Shown here piece after piece: positions 24,903 to 35,006 of a DNA stretch of 64,000 nucleotides (the first letter of the stretch is position 1; every line of letters starts with the position of its first letter). The translations under genes were made by a program, and so were the position numbers. The DNA is from Breznakibacter sp047600785 (GTDB lineage: Bacteria; Bacteroidota; Bacteroidia; Bacteroidales; Marinilabiliaceae), in assembly GCA_047600785.1 (NCBI GenBank), contig JASGKH010000002.1, positions 496,001 to 560,000 of the forward strand, given 5' to 3'. The notes under the pieces are model-generated. The model was given only the letters and a program-made list of their open reading frames with translations, did not search any database and was not told the origin of the DNA.

Positions 24903-25778
24903 ATGAAGTATTTTATAATCTTTCAGTTTTTATTAATAAGCATTGGGGTATTTGCTCAATCATCTGAAAATTACAATATAAGCTTAGAAGGACATTGGGT
25001 TGTGGATGATAATAGTGACGCAGCCTTTCAGTCTCACGGGATACGAATAAAATTATTGTCAAAGCCATTCCAGCAGGGGAAAAAAGGAACTATCAGGGTT
25101 AATGCGATATACAACTATGTTGAAATAAATTATAACGAGAATAGTGAGCTGTTCAGCGATTTAGAACATTTCCATAGTGTTGGATTTACATTAGGATACA
25201 TTAAGCCCTTTCAGAACCCCCGATGGACATTTGTGGGAATGGCAATTCCGGTGCTAAACTCCAATTTTACAGGTGGTGTGAGTAGTCGTGATTTATATAT
25301 CAATGCGTTGTTGTTATTTAATTATAGCAAGCAAAAGGATACACGATTTACGATGGGGCTGGTTTATACCAGCACATTTGGTTATCCGGCCCCTATTCCT
25401 GTTTTTAGTTATTGGAGGGAATGGAATAAAAAGTGGGAGATGAATTTTGGTTTTCCTAAAATAGATCTAATTTACCATTTAAACCCCAAAACAAGTTTTA
25501 TGTCCTATTGTGAGATGCAAGGGTTTAATGGAAATATCAGTAAAAGCATCCATAGTCCTATTTTTGAAGATAGCAGGACCGCACGGCGGATTAGTTATAG
25601 CGATATTTTGGCCGGTTTGGAATGGCAGTACAAACTGAATAATTTACAATTCAGATTCAATACCAGTTATACGCTATACCGGGAATTTGAATTGCAAAAT
25701 ACGGATTATAAAACAGCTTATGATTTTGACATGGGCAAGAACTTTAATATTGGGGTGGGGATTGATTACAAATTTTAA
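24903..25778 (+). CDS. DUF6268-type outer membrane protein
   Basis: 291 residues with a signal peptide (…SIGVFAQ) and a beta-barrel-like body: repeated 10-12 residue aromatic strands, TLGYIKPF, RFTMGLVYTSTFGYPAPIPVFSYW cut by short turns, and a terminal IGVGIDYKF. It resembles the DUF6268 family, often found beside RND efflux genes in Bacteroidota; here it lies ~100 bases after the efflux relic. The function is unknown. The gene itself appears intact. Confidence 0.7.
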   Translation: MKYFIIFQFLLISIGVFAQSSENYNISLEGHWVVDDNSDAAFQSHGIRIKLLSKPFQQGKKGTIRVNAIYNYVEINYNENSELFSDLEHFHSVGFTLGYIKPFQNPRWTFVGMAIPVLNSNFTGGVSSRDLYINALLLFNYSKQKDTRFTMGLVYTSTFGYPAPIPVFSYWREWNKKWEMNFGFPKIDLIYHLNPKTSFMSYCEMQGFNGNISKSIHSPIFEDSRTARRISYSDILAGLEWQYKLNNLQFRFNTSYTLYREFELQNTDYKTAYDFDMGKNFNIGVGIDYKF

Positions 25779-25888
25779 AGGCTTCATTGTTATTGTGCAT
25801 AAGTCCAAAAATGAGCTGTGGTGTGCTAATGAGTTCGATCAACGAAATCTTGGGATCAGTTCACATATAGCGTTTACTGTACCGCCGA

Positions 25889-26213
25889 AATGTTCAACGG
25901 CATGAGTATCTGGACGATGCCAAGGCCGATATGGAGGCTCAAATGCGCTTTTACAGGCAAACCTGCATTGAAAAGGGCATGGTGGTAACGTTTTTGGACG
26001 AACCTTACACGGTGGCTTGCCGCTTCGATACCGAAAGTCTATTACAATATTATGCGGGGGTGATAACTCCCGCCGCCTTGGAACGGTTAACGGGAATCAA
26101 CAGAAAACAGCTTTGGAGCTACCATGCATGGACGCTCCAAGCCGCGCGGTCAACAGGTCGATAAAATTATCGATGCCCTGCATGGATTGGGAAAAGAACT
26201 AACGGGTGTGTGA
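25889..26213 (+). pseudogene. HicB-like antitoxin remnant, frameshifted
   Basis: The open piece EYLDDAKADMEAQMRFY…RFDTESLLQYYAGVITPAALERLTGINRKQL matches the second half of Bacteroidota HicB-like antitoxins, whose C-terminus is a small HTH. After KQLWSYH the frame breaks (a CATG repeat near 26125-26132). The true end KIIDALHGLGKELTGV continues in another frame to TGA at 26211-26213. The N-terminal third and any HicA toxin are missing, so this is a dead toxin-antitoxin fragment. Confidence 0.65.
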
Positions 26214-26253
26214 CTATGAACATTTACCTTGCTTTTTTCAAACACAGTGTTCG

Positions 26254-27004
26254 TTATGTTATATTTGGTTTTGCCGGGTCGTTCCAAACGGGTTGTGTGG
26301 CTTTGAGCACATCTTGATAGAATACCCATTGGTCGAATGAATTGTAAGCGCTTGTGGCAGCATGCTCGATGTACTTTTTTACAAATGTGTGTTGTAGTGA
26401 AGGGGGCATTGCAATACTTTCCAAATCCTTTATAGCCTTACGCGATGTGATAGATTTATGTTGAAGGGATAACCTTCCGTTAACAACCCATACCGCATTG
26501 CTGGTTGTTTCGTCGATTTTTATAGTTTCCAAGGGACCTTCGCCGATTACGACACCCATTTGGTGCAGTTTATAAACGGTTTTTGCGACTGACATAACGA
26601 TGGAATTACTTAGGGATAAAGGACGGTTTGCATATGCTGATACCTGTACAAGCTTTCTCTTTTTGCGGAAGTAAGCACATTTATGAACTTTGATGCCACT
26701 TGCAATCTCAACATACCCGATTGGTATTTCCACTTCTATGTGGTTGGAAAAAAGCCAGGCAGCCTCATTGAACATACGCTTGGCAGGAGTATTGGATATG
26801 GAACCGAGCGTTAATGTTTTCAGCCATGCAGAGTTGTCAAGCCAACGTACAACAATGTCCGTTCCCGCCAATGAAATTGTTTTGTCAACGAAACCCTCGC
26901 CGGTAAGTATTTCGGAATGATGCATCCCGGAAGAGTTTAAATAATGCTCGAATATATTCCCACATTTCCCCAAATTGAGGGTTGATGTAAAGTGTCTTTT
27001 TCAT
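26254..27004 (-). pseudogene. LPS-kinase-like protein lacking the HxD motif; N-terminal frameshift
   Basis: The body (residues ~35-239 of the downstream frame) is homologous to the InaA/Kdo-kinase-type protein encoded at 28235-29012: KRMFNEAAWLF…PIGYVEIASG aligns with AQRAYENALVLL…PIAFVDYVRN. Where the paralogue has YHNDFNLSNI, this one has VIGEGPLETI, so the catalytic HxD is absent. A typical N-terminus MKKTLYINPQFGEMWEYI starts at 27004 but in another frame, with the shift near 26920-26950. Either a frameshifted gene or an indel in the assembly; even if restored it would be a pseudokinase. Confidence 0.6.
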
Positions 27005-27066
27005 ATTATTAATAGTTGATGTTTACACCTTTTTGTCGCATGTTGCGGTTCTTCGTTTTATACAAA

Positions 27067-27987
27067 TCAAAGAGTGAGGTTGGGTTTGGCCATTATGCCG
27101 AATCTTAATACATGCAATCGTCTGTTGAAGTAGATGTTATAATAATCCTGTCCATAGTAATATTGGGCAAAAAGGGTCACGTCACGGAAAAAGTTTGGCT
27201 TAAACGAGATCGTTTCGCTAAATATCAAGCGTTTGACGGACATGGGTTTGTAGTCGTTGAATTTGTCCGATATCCAACCATTGGTTGATAAATAAAGCAT
27301 CGAACTGCCTGGTCTGGCATTCGATGCTAAAAGATTGAGCATGCGCAATGTTTTACTGACGTTCACAGACGATTGTAGGTTTATAAAGAACCGCAAATCC
27401 CCCATGCGGTTGTCCAGTTCTTCGACATGGTGATAATGAAATACAGATGAAACTTTCAAATAATTAAGCACGTACGGATTTCGTTTGTCGAGCCTAGAAA
27501 AGAACATTCCCGCTTCGATCGCGTTGGTGGCAAAATTTCCGGAAAGCGTGTTTATGGAAATGCTGTCAGACTGGTAGAACGAGTTTTCCTGTCCGTTGGA
27601 ATGGTGCCACCATGAGAAGTACCCGAACCAATCGGACTGGTTATTATCTGCTTGCCTGAATTGATAAAAGCCTGTTACCCGGGGCATGAAGGAAGGGGTT
27701 CGCACGGGATACGATTCTTGATTGTACATCCGTAAAATCACCTGTGGCGACAGCTCCACGCCCCATCTGTCGGAATTGCTGAAGCTAACCAAGTAATAAG
27801 GGACAATGTTCGCCTCGAAAATTAGTTTCTCGATATTTCCGATCCCACCGGCAAAGGTGATATAACTGGGTTCCCGAAACATGGTAAATGTGCCTTGGCC
27901 GGACAACATCTTGCTTGGTGTTTGTGCCCAAACCACATCAAAGAAGAGACATAATAGCGAGATTGTTGATATAGTATGAGTTCTCAT
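27067..27987 (-). CDS. pldA: Outer membrane phospholipase A
   Basis: 306 residues with a signal peptide ending near VVWAQ. The diagnostic block is WWHHSNGQENSFYQSDS, matching the OMPLA catalytic His-x-Ser with the downstream Asn region. The rest is a 12-strand-type barrel ending in FGIMAKPNLTL. OMPLA hydrolyses phospholipids that reach the outer leaflet and so protects outer membrane asymmetry. Flanking kinase-like genes of the LPS-core type support a lipid A/outer membrane maintenance group. The ATG at 27987 is supported by the signal peptide. Confidence 0.8.
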   Translation of the reverse strand: MRTHTISTISLLCLFFDVVWAQTPSKMLSGQGTFTMFREPSYITFAGGIGNIEKLIFEANIVPYYLVSFSNSDRWGVELSPQVILRMYNQESYPVRTPSFMPRVTGFYQFRQADNNQSDWFGYFSWWHHSNGQENSFYQSDSISINTLSGNFATNAIEAGMFFSRLDKRNPYVLNYLKVSSVFHYHHVEELDNRMGDLRFFINLQSSVNVSKTLRMLNLLASNARPGSSMLYLSTNGWISDKFNDYKPMSVKRLIFSETISFKPNFFRDVTLFAQYYYGQDYYNIYFNRRLHVLRFGIMAKPNLTL

Positions 27988-28234
27988 TTTAATTCTATGT
28001 ATTGAATTACCATATGAAAAGAAGAATTTACAGTGAATGGCCGGGGTGTTGTGAAGATTTTGGCAAGCAAGCCCGGTTAGGGTTGCTTGCCAGAGTAAAC
28101 ACCAACTAAAAACCTAAACCACTATCTATCTGAAGAAATTTGTATTGTCGATGAGCATAATTCGGGCGCAGGATCACATATTGAATAATGGCAACTGTTC
28201 TTGCACCCACAAACAAATACATGATGAAGGATGA

Positions 28235-29012
28235 TCAGGTGCCGGAAAATGATTTTGGGTTGGTCAACAATTTGAAGATTTGCTTTATTCTTGCTTTTCC
28301 TTTTCCTAATTGTTTATTGTACCGTCGAAAAGCTAAAATGAAGAATGCGGTTTCGAACACATCTTCATTGGCTAGTCTTGCATATTCGGTCGCAAATACC
28401 GCATACTTGTCCAGGCTCAGGTTGATCCGTCTCAAGTTATGTGCCGCTTTGCGCCTCGAAAGGTTTCCGAAAGTTCATGCGGTTATTGTCTATGAGCGAA
28501 AATTCGAAACTCGACCCGTTTAGGGAATAAAATATGTTGGATAGATTGAAATCGTTATGGTAAATACCTTGTGTGTGCAGTTTGTGAACGAACTTTGCAA
28601 AACTGATAAGGGCTACTCTGCAATCCTCAATAGAGCCTGAAAACAACTCTTTTGCAGATTTGAAGGGGACATATTTACTGACGAAATAGCTTTTTATCAG
28701 TTTGCCGTTTCTCACGTAATCGACGAATGCAATGGGAGCCGGCGTGGAAATTTGGCAATTGAGCAGCACCAACGCGTTTTCGTAAGCACGTTGGGCTTTC
28801 GACTTGCGAAACAAGCCGTAAACGTAACGGTTGGCCCACGTCATTCTTTCGTATGATTTAATGGCTACCCGTTCATCGTCTACAGTTGCTATCCGAACCG
28901 AATTTCGACCGGTTTTAACTTCAAGTCCCAATTGAGGGAATAGCGCACTAAGCCGTGCCGTGTACGGGCGAATGGATTCGAAGTCTGGATTAACTGACAT
29001 TGGGCTTTTCAT
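28235..29012 (-). pseudogene. InaA/Kdo-kinase-type LPS kinase with a frameshift
   Basis: The upstream frame (29012-28437) carries the N-lobe (RNSVRIATVDDERVAIKSY, with Lys of the ATP site) and the catalytic loop GIYHNDFNLSNI and LIDNNRM metal-binding Asp. It then ends early. The downstream frame (28435-28235) continues the family C-terminus as LRRINLSLDKYAVFATEY…LTNPKSFSGT. One indel near 28470 would restore a full ~255-residue lipopolysaccharide kinase that phosphorylates Kdo or core heptose. All catalytic motifs lie before the break. Confidence 0.7.
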
Positions 29013-29174
29013 GATTATTTATTTGAGAAATGTGACGAAAGAAGGACTCTACGCTGAATGACGTAAAATCGACAGGCAAACTGATTGTTACATTATTCGA
29101 CATCTATAGATACGCCATCGGCATAGAGTCTACTTAACTAATTGAACAAGAGAAGATAAAAATGCAATGCCAAA

Positions 29175-32100
29175 TCATTTATGTTGGTTTTCTTCCAACA
29201 GCAATTGGCCCGAAGTAACTATAAACGTATTTTTATTGACTGACTTATCTTCATTCGTTGGGAATAGACGTTGTTTAATTTTGTCGAATACCAAATAAAC
29301 CGTTGGGACCAAAAAGATGGTAAGAAACATACTGGAAGTCAATCCACCAATCAATACCCAACCGATACCACTTTTCCATTCAGAGCCGGCACTTGATGAA
29401 AGCGCAATGGGCAACATCCCGATGACCATGGCAATGGTCGTCATCAGGATAGGGCGCAAACGGGTTTTGCCTGCTGTGATCAATGCATCCCATGTTGAAG
29501 TCCCCCGGTTGCGGTGTTGGTTGGTATAATCGACAATCAAAATTGCATTTTTAGACACCAATCCAAGTAGCATCAGAATGCCCAACAGTGCAAAGATGCT
29601 CATGGATGATTTTGCAAGGTTAAGTGCCAGTAAAGCTCCGATCAAAGCTACTGGAATGGAGAAGAGAACGACAAACGGATGTAGGAAGCTGTCGTACAAA
29701 GCCACCATTACCAGATACATCAAAATAAGCGCGGCTAAAAGAGCAATTCCGATGGCACCGAACGATTCGCCCTGCATTTTCACGCTGCCATCCCATTTCA
29801 TGTCAACACCCAGAGGGAGTGGATCATCAATGAGCGATTGGTTGATTTGATCGGCAATGATACCATAAGTGATACCCAGCACATTGCTTTTAACGGTTAC
29901 CGACTGCCGGCGGTCTTTACGTTCGAGCAGGCTGGGGCCGCTGCCCTGAGTGGCCTCTGCAAATTGCGACAACCGAATTACTTGTCCCTTATTGTTCACA
30001 AACGACAGGTTTTTGACATCATCGGCACTGCGTTTATTGAACTCGTCAAGTTTGATGTTGATGTCGTATTCGTTAGTTCCCACTCGGTATTTGGCATCGG
30101 TATTCCCGGCAAACGAATTTTGAAGCGTGGCACCCACCATGTTGATGTTCAGTCCTACCTGGGTCATCTTCTCGCGATCGATATTGATTTGCACTTCCGG
30201 GTTTCCTTCTTCGACGCTCAATGTGGTGTTGATGGTTCCCGGCATGGCTTCGATACGATGCTTGAGGTCACGCGCAGCCTTCATCATTAATTCGGCATCT
30301 TCGGAATTGAGGATGATCTGGATCGGATCGCCGGCGTCGACCATCCCTACCGCAGAAGGGCTTACTTTAACTCCCGGAAATTTCTGGACTACCTCTTTTG
30401 CCAGTTTAATCATAAAATGTGTGGTTTTCTGGTTGCGTTTCTCTTTGTCAATCAGTGAAATGGTCAACTCCGATTTATAGTCAGAACCCACTGTGGCAAT
30501 GATGGAAGTGGTACTGGCACCGGCTACGTTGCTGAAAACCGATATAACTTCGGGCAATTGCAGAATGTAATCCTCGATCGCTTTGGTGCGGATGTTGTTT
30601 TCGCCAACGGTGGTGTTTTTGTCGTATTCGAGTGCAAATTTGAATTTACCGCGATCCCCTTCGCTCACCATCTCATTTCCCAAAATTCCCATGCTCATCA
30701 CCATGCCGGTGGCCAAAAAGAGCAATAAAATAACGGAGGTGAATATGAGTTTGTGATTAAACACCCATTTTAGCGCATTTCCATACCATTCGGTCAAACT
30801 GTGCAGTTGGTTCTCAAATGCAATCAACACTTTGTGGAGGTAGTTTTGGGGATTTAAGACGGTGATCTTACCAAAGCGTGAGGCCAACCAGGGTGTCAGC
30901 GTATAGCATACAAACAAACTGACCAGTACCGAAACCACAATGGTCACCGCAAATTGTGACAACAAGTCGGATACCACCGAATTGACCAGTGCCAAAGGGA
31001 GGAACACCACTACATCGACCATGGTAATGGCAATGGCCGAAAACCCAATTTCACGTCGTCCGTCAATGGCCGCCTGGCGCTTGTGTTTTCCCATGTGCAG
31101 ATGTCGGTGGATGTTTTCGAGCACCACAATGGAGTCGTCCACCAAAACTCCCACTACCAGCGAAAGAGCCAGTAACGTCATTAGGTTCAGTGAATACCCG
31201 AAGAAGTACATGGCAATAAAAGTGGTAATAATAGATGTTGGAAGAGCCAGTAACACAATGAGCGAATCGCGCATGCTATGGAGGAATAGTACCATGATGA
31301 GCGCCACCAGAAAAATGGCTATTACCAGGTCGTGTATCACACCATCGGCAGCCTCCATGGTAAAATCGGCAGTGTCTTCGGCAATGATGACATCTAGGTT
31401 GTCGGAGGCATATTTGCTTTCCAAATGAGCCAGGCGTTCTTTGACTTGGTTGCTGATTTCAACTGCATTGCCGCCATCCTGCTTTTTGATGAGGATCCCA
31501 ATCCCGTTAATGCCATTGTATCGGTTCACCGACGCTGGTTCTTTGACCATGTCAACCACGTTGGCAATGTTGTGGAGTTTTACAGGAGTACCTCCGGCTA
31601 CCGGGATGATTTCGAGGTTACGCAACTGCTCGACCGATGTGAATTTACCGATCAAACGGACTGTCATCTGATCTTCGCGGGTTTTTACCTTCCCTGCGGG
31701 AAATTCCAGATTGGCATTGTTGATGGCCTCAGTGATTGAAAGGATCGAAATGCCATAAAAATCGAGCTTGTCTTTGTTGGTGTTGACCTGAATTTCCCGC
31801 TCTTGTCCACCAATAAGCGTTACTTCGCCTACACCTGGAATTTGCTGAATTTGTGGACGAACTTCATTCTTTACCAAATCATAAAATTGGCTGTTATCAA
31901 GTGTCGAAGTTGCAGTTAGCTGCATCACGGGCATATCGCTGGGCGATAATTTTGAGATGGAAGGTGTTTTGACATCGTCGGGCAAATCGGCCATAATGTT
32001 GTTCAGCTTTCGCTGCACTTCCTGCTCCTTGGCATCGATGTCGGTTTCCATCTCAAATTCGGCCGTAATCAAAGAGATGCCTTCGGTAGAACGTGTGGTG

Positions 32101-32339
32101 ATGGACGAAAGGCCATTCACGCCACTGAGTACATCTTCTATTTTTTTGGAAACCGATTGTTCAACGTTAGCGGGCGCAGCACCTGGGTATGCCGTACTGA
32201 TCATCAGTGTCGGTTGTGACATTTCGGGGGTGAGTTCGTAATTGAGCTTGGTGTAAGCAAAAGCACCGCCCAAAATCAGCACCGCAAAAATAACGATGAT
32301 GAGCGAAGGCCTTTTGATAGATATTTCTGTAAGATTCAT
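29175..32339 (-). CDS. RND efflux transporter, AcrB/MexB type
   Basis: 1054 residues with 12 transmembrane helices and two large periplasmic loops. The proton-relay acidic pair is in VGVLVDDSIVVLENI (helix 4), and the N-terminus MNLTEISIKRPSLIIVIFAVLILGG is the first helix. The ATG at 32339 is chosen over one at 32372, which would overlap the upstream gene and has no family support. It pumps hydrophobic compounds from periplasm to outside through TolC using the proton gradient. It is the third gene of a TolC-MFP-RND operon, following the adaptor gene by 22 bases. The C-terminal GGLTSSMFLTIFLVP has a copy in the relic at 24.7 kb. Confidence 0.93.
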   Translation of the reverse strand: MNLTEISIKRPSLIIVIFAVLILGGAFAYTKLNYELTPEMSQPTLMISTAYPGAAPANVEQSVSKKIEDVLSGVNGLSSITTRSTEGISLITAEFEMETDIDAKEQEVQRKLNNIMADLPDDVKTPSISKLSPSDMPVMQLTATSTLDNSQFYDLVKNEVRPQIQQIPGVGEVTLIGGQEREIQVNTNKDKLDFYGISILSITEAINNANLEFPAGKVKTREDQMTVRLIGKFTSVEQLRNLEIIPVAGGTPVKLHNIANVVDMVKEPASVNRYNGINGIGILIKKQDGGNAVEISNQVKERLAHLESKYASDNLDVIIAEDTADFTMEAADGVIHDLVIAIFLVALIMVLFLHSMRDSLIVLLALPTSIITTFIAMYFFGYSLNLMTLLALSLVVGVLVDDSIVVLENIHRHLHMGKHKRQAAIDGRREIGFSAIAITMVDVVVFLPLALVNSVVSDLLSQFAVTIVVSVLVSLFVCYTLTPWLASRFGKITVLNPQNYLHKVLIAFENQLHSLTEWYGNALKWVFNHKLIFTSVILLLFLATGMVMSMGILGNEMVSEGDRGKFKFALEYDKNTTVGENNIRTKAIEDYILQLPEVISVFSNVAGASTTSIIATVGSDYKSELTISLIDKEKRNQKTTHFMIKLAKEVVQKFPGVKVSPSAVGMVDAGDPIQIILNSEDAELMMKAARDLKHRIEAMPGTINTTLSVEEGNPEVQINIDREKMTQVGLNINMVGATLQNSFAGNTDAKYRVGTNEYDINIKLDEFNKRSADDVKNLSFVNNKGQVIRLSQFAEATQGSGPSLLERKDRRQSVTVKSNVLGITYGIIADQINQSLIDDPLPLGVDMKWDGSVKMQGESFGAIGIALLAALILMYLVMVALYDSFLHPFVVLFSIPVALIGALLALNLAKSSMSIFALLGILMLLGLVSKNAILIVDYTNQHRNRGTSTWDALITAGKTRLRPILMTTIAMVIGMLPIALSSSAGSEWKSGIGWVLIGGLTSSMFLTIFLVPTVYLVFDKIKQRLFPTNEDKSVNKNTFIVTSGQLLLEENQHK

Positions 32340-32361
32340 TTTTTGACACGCATTAAATAAA

Positions 32362-33420
32362 TTAGTTAACAACAGCTACCGGACAACCTTCATAAAGATT
32401 GACCAAACCACTCACGGCCACCACTTCGTCGTTTTGTAATCCATTGGTGATAAAAACGCTGTTTTCGTTACCCGAACCAATACTGACCGATCGCAAACGG
32501 GCTACGCCGTTTGCAATGACAAACACCTGCGGGTTGATGGTGGAACCTACAATGGCCGCACGTGGCAAGCTGAAGCTTTTGGCATTGGGCGTATTGGAAA
32601 GGATAACCCGGCCATACATGCCTGCTTTTAATGGAGTTTCGGGATTGTTGTCGACCAGTATTTTAACGGTGTAGTTACGTGAAGCATCTGCTTTGGCTGA
32701 TACAAAACCAACCACTCCCTTGAACACAGCATCGGGATAGAGATCGGAGGTGACATCGACGCCAATGCCTGTTTTGATGACTGAAGCTTCAGTTTCAGGG
32801 ACGCTGATTTCGAGTTTTAGTTTGTTGATGTCGACCAGATTGGCAAGTGGTGTTCCCGGAGAAACAATGGTGCCCAATTCGAAATTACGCGAAGTGATTA
32901 CACCCGGAAATGGAGCACTGATAGCATGTTGGCTGATTTGTTTTTTCAACAGGTTGACTTGGGCTTTGGTAACCAGGTACTGTGTTTGGGCATTGTCCAG
33001 TTGTATTTCTGAAATGCCAGACTCAGCTTGCTTGTAACGGGTCAGTGTTTTTTCGGCATTGTCAAAACTGGCCTGGGCCGAAAGCAATTGCGCCAGCAAC
33101 AGATCGTCATCGAGTTTTGCGATCAAAGTTCCGCTTTTTACAACATCCCCTTCGTTTACACCCACCACCACGACTTTGCCCGATGTTTCGGCAGCTATTG
33201 ATACCTCACGGTTGGGCATAAAAGAACCGATAAAAGGAGTCGATTGAGTAACGGATTGTTCCGCCACCGTGACGGTTTGGATAACTGTTCTCAGCGAGGC
33301 ATCTTTGCGGTAAACTTCGGCTTTAACCTCCTGCTGATTTTGCAATAGCCTGAAAACCACAAGGCCTAAGATGAGTGTCAGCGAGGCCACGATTACTATG
33401 TTTTTATTCAATTTGTTCAT
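32362..33420 (-). CDS. RND periplasmic adaptor (membrane fusion protein)
   Basis: 352 residues. An N-terminal signal anchor is followed by the lipoyl/barrel-sandwich half-motifs (GKVVVVGVNEGDVVKSGTLIAKLDDDLL and HAISAPFPGVITSRNFELGTIVSPG) flanking an alpha-helical hairpin (~105-150), then a beta-barrel domain (VPETEASVIKTGIGVDV) and a membrane-proximal domain. It bridges the RND pump and the TolC channel. It is placed between tolC (28-base gap) and the RND gene (22-base gap), one operon. Confidence 0.92.
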   Translation of the reverse strand: MNKLNKNIVIVASLTLILGLVVFRLLQNQQEVKAEVYRKDASLRTVIQTVTVAEQSVTQSTPFIGSFMPNREVSIAAETSGKVVVVGVNEGDVVKSGTLIAKLDDDLLLAQLLSAQASFDNAEKTLTRYKQAESGISEIQLDNAQTQYLVTKAQVNLLKKQISQHAISAPFPGVITSRNFELGTIVSPGTPLANLVDINKLKLEISVPETEASVIKTGIGVDVTSDLYPDAVFKGVVGFVSAKADASRNYTVKILVDNNPETPLKAGMYGRVILSNTPNAKSFSLPRAAIVGSTINPQVFVIANGVARLRSVSIGSGNENSVFITNGLQNDEVVAVSGLVNLYEGCPVAVVN

Positions 33421-33448
33421 GTTCTGTATTTCGTTATAATGATTGATT

Positions 33449-34840
33449 TTATTGAATGAGTTGTCCCTGAGCCTTTTTGACGTCCAGTTCGGCCTTTTTA
33501 AAGTTGATGAGTGCGTTGACGTAGTTGTTTTGGGCAGACTTCAACTCTGTTTCCGTGTTGATGACATCGGTGATTCGTACCAAACCGCTGTTATACTGTG
33601 TGTTGATGTCATCCATTACCTTTTGGGCCAGCGAGAGGTTACGTTGCTGGTTCATGAATGTGAGATAATTACTCTTTAAATCGGCATTGGCATCGAACAC
33701 TTCTTTCTGGTTTTGCAGTATCAATTGTTGTTTCTGCACCTTTGTCTTTTCAATCTCAAAATTCTTTTGTCTGATTTGCTGGTGGCGGTTCAACCCGTCA
33801 AAAACAGGTAAACTTAAATTGATGCCGATGTAGGAAGAGCTATACCATTTGTCGTTAATGTTTTTAGTGGGATTGACATCGTAGTAATAACCTGCATATT
33901 GATAGTTGCCAATCAATGATATCGTAGGCAAATAGCTGGTTGTGATTGATTTGCGCTGAAGTGCCAACATGTGTTCGTTCTCGTTAAGTTGTTGGATGTT
34001 GGTCTTTGCCTCGGGGTTGAAATCGGTGTTGATGATGAGCGTCAGATTGATATCGTTCTCGTTCAACTCTTCAATGGAGATGTCTCTGTCCAGCGGAACA
34101 TTCATAAACAGTTTTAACAGATTATAGAGTTTGACTTTAGAATTCTGTAAACTCTCTAGGTTGGCACCTGTATTGTCGCGCGAAACAGTCAGCCTGTCCT
34201 GATCGGTGGATGTTGCCAGCCCTGCTTTCCATTGTTTTTCAGTGATTTTCAACAACGATTCGGTATTGGACAACGTTTGTGTGGTAAATTCGATCTGCTT
34301 TTGAATCGATTGAATGTTATAATAGACTGTAGAAATGTTATAAACCAGATCTTCTTTGGTGCTTTTGATTTGTAGCGCACTAAGATTGCCTGATATTCTG
34401 GCAATCTTGATTCCCGTTAGGGCAGGCATGTTAAAGATATTTTGGTTCAATTGGGCTGCAATCGATTTACTCTGTTCCACACCCATTTGCGCGGCCATAT
34501 AACCATCGGTTGCTCCGCCAAATGCATCAGCAGGCAGGATGGAGGTGGGTATTTCGAACTGGTACTGATAGGATGCCGAAAGATTAACATTGGGCAGGTA
34601 GTTGCTGACGCTTTGCTTTACACCGGCATAGCTTTTCTCCAAATCAAACTGAACAGCTTTGATGTTGAGATTTTTCTGCATGGCCGTGTCGATGCAACTT
34701 TGAAGCGAATAGATTTTCTGAGCGTTCGCTTCTGATACGGCCAACGTGAAAAGGCCAATACAAAACCAATGAGAGGCTAAACTCTTTGGATTCAGTTTTT
34801 TGAATGATTGGATAACTGCTTTTAACGAATTGTTATACAT
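33449..34840 (-). CDS. TolC-family outer membrane efflux channel
   Basis: 463 residues. A signal sequence (…FTLAVSEANAQ) is followed by two repeats of the outer membrane efflux domain with long helical stretches (LQSCIDTAMQKNLNIKAVQFDLEKSY, and the second half NYVNALINFKKAELDVKKAQGQLIQ). It forms the trimeric channel of the tripartite pump. It is the first structural gene after tetR, with a palindrome TTAACATATTTGTTAA 37-52 bases upstream of its ATG. Confidence 0.92.
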   Translation of the reverse strand: MYNNSLKAVIQSFKKLNPKSLASHWFCIGLFTLAVSEANAQKIYSLQSCIDTAMQKNLNIKAVQFDLEKSYAGVKQSVSNYLPNVNLSASYQYQFEIPTSILPADAFGGATDGYMAAQMGVEQSKSIAAQLNQNIFNMPALTGIKIARISGNLSALQIKSTKEDLVYNISTVYYNIQSIQKQIEFTTQTLSNTESLLKITEKQWKAGLATSTDQDRLTVSRDNTGANLESLQNSKVKLYNLLKLFMNVPLDRDISIEELNENDINLTLIINTDFNPEAKTNIQQLNENEHMLALQRKSITTSYLPTISLIGNYQYAGYYYDVNPTKNINDKWYSSSYIGINLSLPVFDGLNRHQQIRQKNFEIEKTKVQKQQLILQNQKEVFDANADLKSNYLTFMNQQRNLSLAQKVMDDINTQYNSGLVRITDVINTETELKSAQNNYVNALINFKKAELDVKKAQGQLIQ

Positions 34841-34876
34841 GCTTTTATGATTTATTTTATTGCTTTTCTTTTGAGT

Positions 34877-34892
34877 TTAACATATTTGTTAA
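34877..34892. promoter_or_regulatory. Candidate TetR operator before tolC
   Basis: TTAACA-TATT-TGTTAA: exact 6-base arms with a 4-base spacer in the tetR-tolC gap. The same 6-4-6 architecture, TTGACA-AAGA-TGTTAA, occurs 20-35 bases upstream of the tetR start (35632-35647), as expected for an autoregulated efflux repressor. Confidence 0.6.
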
Positions 34893-35006
34893 TTCGAGAT
34901 CAAAAAAAAGCTTTCATCTTAATGGATCTTTGCCATGGATGAGCATATATCTCTGTGTGATTTTTCATTATTGTTTATCATTTTTGTTAAAGTTGATTTA
35001 AAAAAA

